Source: Amaranthus tricolor (Eukaryota; Streptophyta; Magnoliopsida; Caryophyllales; Amaranthaceae). Taken from it: a stretch of 64,000 bases of DNA. The notes beneath the pieces were generated by a model. That model worked only from the letters and a program-made list of their open reading frames with translations. It was not told the origin of the DNA and searched no databases. This document shows positions 58,801-64,000 of the stretch, piece after piece. Positions within the stretch are counted from its first letter, which is position 1. Each line of letters begins with the position of its first letter. The translations under genes were made by a program, and so were the position numbers. Where the stretch lies: assembly GCF_026212465.1 (NCBI RefSeq), contig NC_080063.1, positions 2,792,501 to 2,856,500 on the forward strand, read 5' to 3'.

Positions 58801-59326
58801 TGACGAATGAACGATGAAGAATGAACAAGGATCAATGATCAATGAAGTATGAACGATGAAGAATGAACAAGGATCAATGATCAATGATGAATGATGAATG
58901 AACGATGAAGAATGAAAAACGATTAATGGTCAATGACGAATGAACGATGAAGATTGAACAAGGATCAATGATCAATTAAGAATAAACGATGAAGAATGAA
59001 CAAGGATCAGTGCTCAATGACGAATGAACGATGAAGAATGAACAAGGATCAATGATCAATGAAGAATGAACGATGAAGAATGAACAAGGATCAATGATCA
59101 ATGAAGAATGAACGATGCAGAATGAACAAGGATCAATGATCAATGAAGAATGAACGATAAAGAATGAACAAGGATCAATGATCAATGAAGAATGAACGAT
59201 GAAGAATGAAAAAGGATTAATGGTCAATGACGAATGAACGATGAAGAATGAACAAGGATCAATGATCAATGAAGAATGAACGATGAATAATGAACAAGGA
59301 TCAATGATCAATGAAGAATGAACGAT
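55899..59326. repeat. 3584-bp duplication, copy 2
   Basis: Second copy of 52315-55742. About 160 bp of related monomers (55743-55898), carrying GATGCAG and GATAAAG variants, separate the two. The copy diverges at about 59327, where GATGCAG is replaced by GATGAAAAAAG. Confidence 0.86.
57034..58553. repeat. 1519/1561-bp tandem duplication, copy 1
   Basis: Nested in the 3584-bp duplicate. It matches 58553-60150 at +1519 bp (217 heptamers) up to about 57765 and at +1561 bp (223 heptamers) beyond, because the second copy has one extra 42-mer with GATGAATAATG. A shorter +1519 match also occurs between 53.45-54.18 and 54.97-55.70 kb. Confidence 0.8.
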
Positions 59327-60150
59327 GAAAAAAGAACAAGGATCAATGATCAATGACGAATGAACGATGAAGAATGAACAAGGATCAATGATCAATGAAG
59401 AATGAACGATGAAGAATGAACAAGGATCAATGCTCAATGACGAATGAACGATGAAGAATGAACAAGGATCAATGATCAATGAAGAATGAACGATGAAGAA
59501 TGAACAAGGATCAATTATAAATGATGAATGAACGATGAAGAATGAACAAGGATCAATGATCAATGAAGAATGAACGATGAAGAATGAACAAGGATAAATG
59601 ATCAATGACGAATGACGAATAAACGATGAAGAATGAACAAGAATCATTGATCAATGAAGAATGAACGATGAAGAATGAACAAGGATCAATGATCAATGAA
59701 GAATGAACGATGAAGAATGAAAAAGGATCAATGGTCAATGACGAATGAACGATGAAGAATGAACAAGGATAAATGAAGATTGAATGATGATGAACGAACA
59801 AGGATCAATAATCAATGAAGAATGAATGATGAAGAATGAACAAGGATCAATGATCAATGAAGAATGAACGATGAAGAATGAACAAGGATCGATTATCAAT
59901 GATGAATGAACGATGAAGAATGAACAAGGATCAATGATCAATGAAGAATGAACGATGAAGAATGAACAAGGATCAATGATCAATGAAGAATGAACGATGA
60001 AGAATGAACAAGGATCAATGATCAATGACGAATGAGCGATGAAGAATGAACAAGGATCAATGATCAATGAAGAATGAACGATGAAGAATGAACAAGGATC
60101 AATGATCAATGACGAATGAACGATGAAGAATGAACAAGGATCAATGATCA
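58553..60150. repeat. 1519/1561-bp tandem duplication, copy 2
   Basis: Second copy of the 57.03-58.55 kb segment with one additional monomer near 59284. It ends at about 60150, where AAGAATCAACGG marks a switch to the lineage of 51.35 kb. It contains the last 35-bp unit and the last cassette in the window. Confidence 0.8.
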
Positions 60151-60950
60151 ATGAAGAATCAACGGTGAAGAATGAACAAGGATCAATGGTCAATGACGAA
60201 TGAACGATGAAGAATGAACAAGGATTAATGATCAATGAAAAAAGAACGATGAAGAATGAACAAGGATCAATGCTCAATGACGAATGAACGATGAAGAATG
60301 AACAAGGATCAATGATCAATGAAGAATGAATGATGAAGAATGAACAATGATCAATGCTCAATGAAGAATGAACGATGAAGAATGAACAAGGATCAATGAT
60401 CATTGAAGAATGAACGATGAAGAATGAACAAGGATCAATAATCAATGAAGAATGAACGATGAAAAATGAACAAGGATCAATGATCAATGACGAATGCACG
60501 ATGAAGAATGAACAAGGATCATTGATCAATGAAGAATGAACGATGAAGAATGAACAAGGATCAATGATCAATGACGAATGAACGATGAAGAATGAACAAG
60601 GATCAATGATCAATGAAGAATAAACGATGAAGAATGAACAAGGATCAATGATCAATGAAGAATGAACGATGAAGAATGAACAAGGATCAATGATCAATGA
60701 CAAATGAACGATGAAGAATGAACAAGGATCAATGATCAATGAAGAATGAACGATGAAGAATGAACAAGGATCAATGGTCAATGACGAATGAACGATGAAG
60801 AATGAACAAGGATCAATGATCAATGAACAATGAACGATGAAGAATGAACTAGGATCAATGCTCAATGACGAATGAACGATGAAGAATGAACAAGGTTCAA
60901 TGATCAATGAAGAATGAACGATGAAGAATGAACAAGGATCAATGCTCAAT
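60150..60950. repeat. Diverged copy of 51344-52144 (8806-bp offset)
   Basis: The order of private variants AAGAATCAACGG, AATGAAAAAAG, AACAATGATC, GACAAATGAACG and CTAGGATCAATGC is the same as at 51.35-52.14 kb and 49.04-49.83 kb. The offset is 8806 bp (1258 heptamers). Several substitutions distinguish it, and a 42-bp deletion near 60950 ends the alignment, so it is older than the 2309-bp duplication. Confidence 0.75.
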
Positions 60951-63900
60951 GAAGAATGAACGATGAAGAATGAACAAGGATCAATTATCAATGATGAATG
61001 AACGATGAAGAATGAACAAGGATCAATGATCAATGAAGAATGAACGATGAAGAATGAACAAGGATCAATGATCAATGAAGAATGAACGATGAAGAATGAA
61101 CAAGGATCAATGATCAATGACGAATGAACGATGAAGAATGAACAAGGATCAATGATCAATGAAGAATGAACGATGAAGAATGAACAAGGATCAATGATCA
61201 ATGACGAATGAACGATGAAGAATGAACAAGGATCAATGATCAATGAAGAATGAACGGTGAAGAATGAACAAGGATCAATGGTCAATGACGAATGAACGAT
61301 GAAGAATGAACAAGGATTAATGATCAATGAAAAATGAACGATGAAGAATGAACAAGGATCAATGCTCAATGATGAATGAACGATGAAGAATGAACAAGGA
61401 TCAATGATCAATGAAGAATGAATGATGAAGAGTGAACAACGATCAATGTTCAATGAAGAATGAACGATGAAGAATGAACAAGGATCAATGATCATTGAAG
61501 AATGAACGATGAAGAATGAACAAGGATCAATGATCAATGAAGAATGAACGATGAAGAATGAACAAGGATCAATGATCAATGAAGAATGAACGATGAAAAA
61601 TGAACAAGGATCAATGATCAATGACGAATGAACGATGAAGAATGAACAAGGATCATTGATCAATAAAGAATGAACGATGAAGAATGAACAAGGATCAATG
61701 ATCAATGACGAATAAACGATGAAGAATGAACAAGGATCAATGATCAATGAAGAATAAACGATGAAGAATGAACAAGGATCAATGATCAATGAAGAATGAA
61801 CGATGAAGAATGAACAAGGATCAATGATCAATGACGAATGAACGATGAAGAATGAACAAGGATCAATGATCAATGAAGAATGAACGATGAAGAATGAACA
61901 AGGATCAATGGTCAATGACGAATGAACGATGAAGAATGCACAAGGATCAATGATCAATGAAGAATGAACGATGAAGAATGAACCAGGATCAATGCTCAAT
62001 GACGAATGAACGATGAAGAATGAACAAGGATCAATGATCAATGAAGAATGAACGATAAAGAATGAAAAAGGATTATTGGTCAATGACGAATGAACGATGA
62101 AGAATGAACAAGGATCAATGATCAATGAAGAATGAACGATGAATAATGAACAAGGATCAATGATCAATGAAGAATGAACGATGAAAAAAGAACAAGGATC
62201 AATGATCAATGACGAATGAACGATGAAGAATGAACAAGGATCAATGATCAATGAAGAATGAACGATGAAGAATGAACAAGGATCAATGCTCAATGACGAA
62301 TGAACGATGAAGAATGAACAAGGTTCAATGATCAATGAAGAATGAACGATGAAGAATGAACAAGGATCAATGCTCAATGAAGAATGAACGATGAAGAATG
62401 AACAAGGATCAATGGTCAATGACGAATGAACGATGAAGAATGAACAAGGATCAATGATCAATGAAGTATGAACGATGAAGAATGAACAAGGATCAATGAT
62501 CAATGATGAATGATGAATGAACGATGAAGAATGAAAAAGGATTAATGGTCAATGACGAATGAACGATGAAGATTGAACAAGGATCAATGATCAATTAAGA
62601 ATGAACGATGAAGAATGAACAAGGATCAGTGCTCAATGACGAATGAACGATGAAGAATGAACAAGGATCAATGATCAATGAAGAATGAACGATGAAGAAT
62701 GAACAAGGATCAATGATCAATGAAGAATGAACGATGAAGAATGAACAAGGATCAATGATCAATGAAGAATGAACGATAAAGAATGAACAAGGATCAATGA
62801 TCAATGAAGAATGAACGATGAAGAATGAAAAAGGATTAATTGTCAATGACGAATGAACGATGAAGAATGAACAAGGATCAATGATCAATGAAGAATGAAC
62901 GATGAATAATGAACAAGGATCAATGATCAATGAAGAATGAACGATGAAAAAAGAACAAGGATCAATGATAAATGACGAATGAACGATGAAGAATGAACAA
63001 GGATCAATGATAAATGAAGAATGAACGATGAAGAATGAACAAGGATCAATGCTCAATGACGAATGAACGATGAAGAATGATCAAGGTTCAATGATCAATG
63101 AAGAATGAACGATGAAGAATGAACAAGGATCAATGATCAATGACGAATGAACGATGAAGAATGAACAAGGATCAATGATCAATGACGAATGAACGATGAA
63201 GGATGAACAAGGATCAATGCTCAATGACGAATGAACGATGAAGAATGAACAAGGATCAATGATCAATGAAGAATGAACGATGAAGAATGAACAAGGATCA
63301 ATGATCAATGACGAATGAACGATGAAGAATGAACAAGGATCAATGATCAATGAAGAATGAACGATGAATAATGAACAAGGATCAATGATCAATGAAGAAT
63401 GAACGATGAAAAAAGAACAAGGATCAATGATCAATGACGAATGAACGATGAAGAATGAACAAGGATCAATGATCAATGAAGAATGAACGATGAAGAATGA
63501 ACAAGGATCAATGCTCAATGACGAATGAACGATGAAGAATGAACAAGGTTCAATGATCAATGAAGAATGAACGATGAAGAATGAACAAGGATCAATGCTC
63601 AATGACGAATGAACGATGAAGAACGAACAAGGATCAATGATCAATGAAGAATGAACGATGAAGAATGAACAAGGATCAATGGTCAATGACGAATGAACGA
63701 TGAAGAATGAACAAGGATCAATGATCAATGAAGTATGAACGATGAAGAATGAACAAGGATCAATGATCAATGATGAATGATGAATGAACGATGAAGAATG
63801 AAAAAGGATTAATGGTCAATGACGAATGAACGATGAAGATTGAACAAGGATCAATGATCAATTAAGAATGAACGATGAAGAATGAACAAGGATCAGTGCT

Positions 63901-64000
63901 CAATGACGAATGAACGATGAAGAATGAACAAGGATCAATGATCAATGAAGAATGAACGATGAAGAATGAACAAGGATCAATGATCAATGAAGAATGAACG
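60950..64000. repeat. Right-end satellite, mosaic of region C and D lineages
   Basis: Full 42-mers plus two 49-bp units (62505, 63772). The order of variants (AATTATCAATG near 60981, AAGAATAAACG near 61750, AACCAGGATC near 61980, GATGAAAAAAG near 62180, AAGGTTCAATG near 62323) follows that of 52.2-53.8 kb with many small gains and losses of whole monomers. No gene or non-satellite sequence is seen up to the window end. Confidence 0.75.

Larger units (their letters stand above)
31758..59657. other. 14-bp perfect palindrome TCATTGATCAATGA, recurrent
   Basis: One heptamer changed to TCATTGA in front of TCAATGA makes a perfect 14-bp dyad. Cassette-linked copies are at 31758, 35097, 38478, 40018, 41558, 43014, 44393, 45849, 47697, 48530, 50839, 54499, 58083 and 59644. 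Further copies come from GGATCATTGATC monomers, for example near 32969, 37562, 49394 and 52848. The ordinary monomer has only the 6-bp core TGATCA. A protein-binding or cruciform role is possible but not shown. Confidence 0.8.
20440..59800. repeat. 35-bp short units (five heptamers), about 40 copies
   Basis: This variant reads ACAAGGA, TAAATGA, AGATTGA, ATGATGA, TGAATGA and is 7 bp shorter than the monomer. The first copy is near 20451 and the last near 59767; it does not occur before or after. Further copies lie for example near 22138, 23154, 24064, 25441, 26188, 27206, 30469, 31882, 35221, 38601, 40142, 41682, 43139, 44516, 45972, 47821, 48653, 50961, 54622 and 58206. The copies near 20451, 22138 and 26188 carry TAAATGA in place of the final TGAATGA, so they form a sub-lineage. 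Confidence 0.9.
31667..59801. repeat. Conserved cassette: 49-bp unit, palindrome, 35-bp unit (14 copies)
   Basis: The 49-bp unit reads ACAAGGA, TAAATGA, TCAATGA, CGAATGA, CGAATAA, ACGATGA, AGAATGA, then ACAAGAA and the palindromic TCATTGA-TCAATGA. A 35-bp unit follows at a fixed distance. Minus-strand stops tied to the two variant units lie 182 bp apart in 13 of 14 copies and 175 bp apart, in a changed frame, in the two that carry the 1-bp deletion. Cassettes begin near 31667, 35006, 38387, 39927, 41467, 42923, 44302, 45758, 47606, 48439, 50748, 54408, 57992 and 59553. It is the clearest higher-order hallmark of the right-hand two thirds. Confidence 0.85.
53783..63793. repeat. Second 49-bp unit type (extra TGATGAA), six copies
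   Basis: A 7-bp insertion gives TGATGAATGATGAATGA where the array normally has a single TGATGAATGA. Copies start at 53783, 55302, 57367, 58886, 62505 and 63772. Spacings of 1519, 2065, 1519, 3619 and 1267 bp are all multiples of 7. It is confined to the last 10 kb; four copies are followed by GAAAAACGATTAATGG and the last two by GAAAAAGGATTAATGG, so two sub-lineages are present. Confidence 0.88.
1..64000. repeat. 42-bp satellite DNA array, continuous and head-to-tail
   Basis: The entire window is tandem copies of one 42-bp monomer, about 1,520 monomer equivalents, all in the same orientation. The + strand is purine-rich (31 of 42 bases in the canonical monomer) and its T-rich complement never appears on the + strand, so no segment is inverted. 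No stretch longer than a few bases falls outside the repeat: there is no gene, transposon, tRNA or unique spacer. The + strand has stops in all three frames in every monomer. Both window ends lie inside the array, so its full length is unknown. A gene-free block of this kind is typical of eukaryotic heterochromatin such as centromere, pericentromere or subtelomere; which one is inference. I do not recognise the monomer as a named satellite family. Confidence 0.98.

Noticed and set aside
59735..62503. Longest minus-strand open frame (922 codons) as a real repetitive protein gene
   Set aside because: It is a readthrough of the 42-bp satellite in its single stop-free frame. The same frame opens and closes across the whole window wherever whole-heptamer indels fall. 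There is no non-repeat start region, promoter, splice structure or constrained domain.
1..64000. CRISPR array
   Set aside because: Repeats are directly contiguous with no unique spacers, and what looks like a spacer is another copy of the same heptamers.
1..64000. Human satellite II/III-like (CATTC)n DNA
   Set aside because: The minus strand contains many CATTC words, but the period is 7 and 42 bp, not 5 bp, and the words are interrupted by TCCTTGT and TCATTGA heptamers.
1..64000. Telomeric repeat
   Set aside because: The 7-bp period recalls plant-type telomeres, but the heptamers lack the G-run (GGG) pattern on either strand and are too variable.
1..64000. CENP-B box
   Set aside because: Some minus-strand sites begin TTCGTCATT, but none has the downstream CGGG core the box requires.
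1..64000. Bacterial iterons, dnaA boxes or a GATC-rich replication origin
   Set aside because: GATC density comes from the monomer itself and is uniform over 64 kb; there is no replication gene, AT-rich unwinding region or any other gene.

Overview
The whole 64 kb window is one continuous, head-to-tail satellite (minisatellite-class) array. I see no gene, RNA gene, transposon, unique sequence or inverted segment anywhere in it, and the array runs off both ends of the window. The basic monomer is 42 bp (about 1,520 monomer equivalents). It is about 33% GC and strongly strand-asymmetric: the canonical copy has 21 A, 10 G, 7 T and 4 C on the + strand. A gene-free satellite block of this size points to a eukaryotic chromosome, for example centromeric, pericentromeric, subtelomeric or other heterochromatin. 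The sequence does not identify the species, and I do not recognise the repeat as a named family.

The array is hierarchical. Level 1 is a 7-bp word whose 4th, 6th and 7th bases are A, G and A. Level 2 is the 42-bp monomer of six heptamers in the order TCAATGA, TCAATGA, AGAATGA, ACGATGA, AGAATGA, ACAAGGA. Level 3 is rare length variants of 28, 35, 49 and 56 bp (4, 5, 7 and 8 heptamers). Level 4 is segmental duplications of about 1.4-3.7 kb, mostly tandem and often nested. Offsets between duplicated segments (1540, 1687, 2394, 2835, 3220, 3339, 3388, 3416, 3584, 4053 and 10752 bp) are all multiples of 7. The one exception, 2309 bp (330 x 7 minus 1), is explained by a 1-bp deletion carried in both copies.

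Layout: (A) about 1-19.2 kb uses full 42-mers punctuated by 27 short 28-bp units, with tandem duplications of 3220, 2394 and 3416 bp. (B) about 20.45-48.3 kb loses the 28-bp unit and gains a 35-bp unit, then from 31.7 kb also a 49-bp unit carrying a nearby 14-bp palindrome; it holds duplications of 1687, 3339/3717, 1540 (about three copies) and 2835 bp. (C) about 48.36-52.95 kb is a near-perfect 2309-bp tandem duplication. (D) about 52.3-64 kb is built of 3584-bp and 1519/1561-bp duplications marked by a second type of 49-bp unit.

The minus strand has one stop-free frame per monomer because 42 is divisible by 3, giving long open frames (up to 922 codons) of a repeated 14-residue peptide. I read these as a by-product of the satellite, not genes. 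Segment boundaries were placed by eye from private variants and are good to roughly 50 bp.
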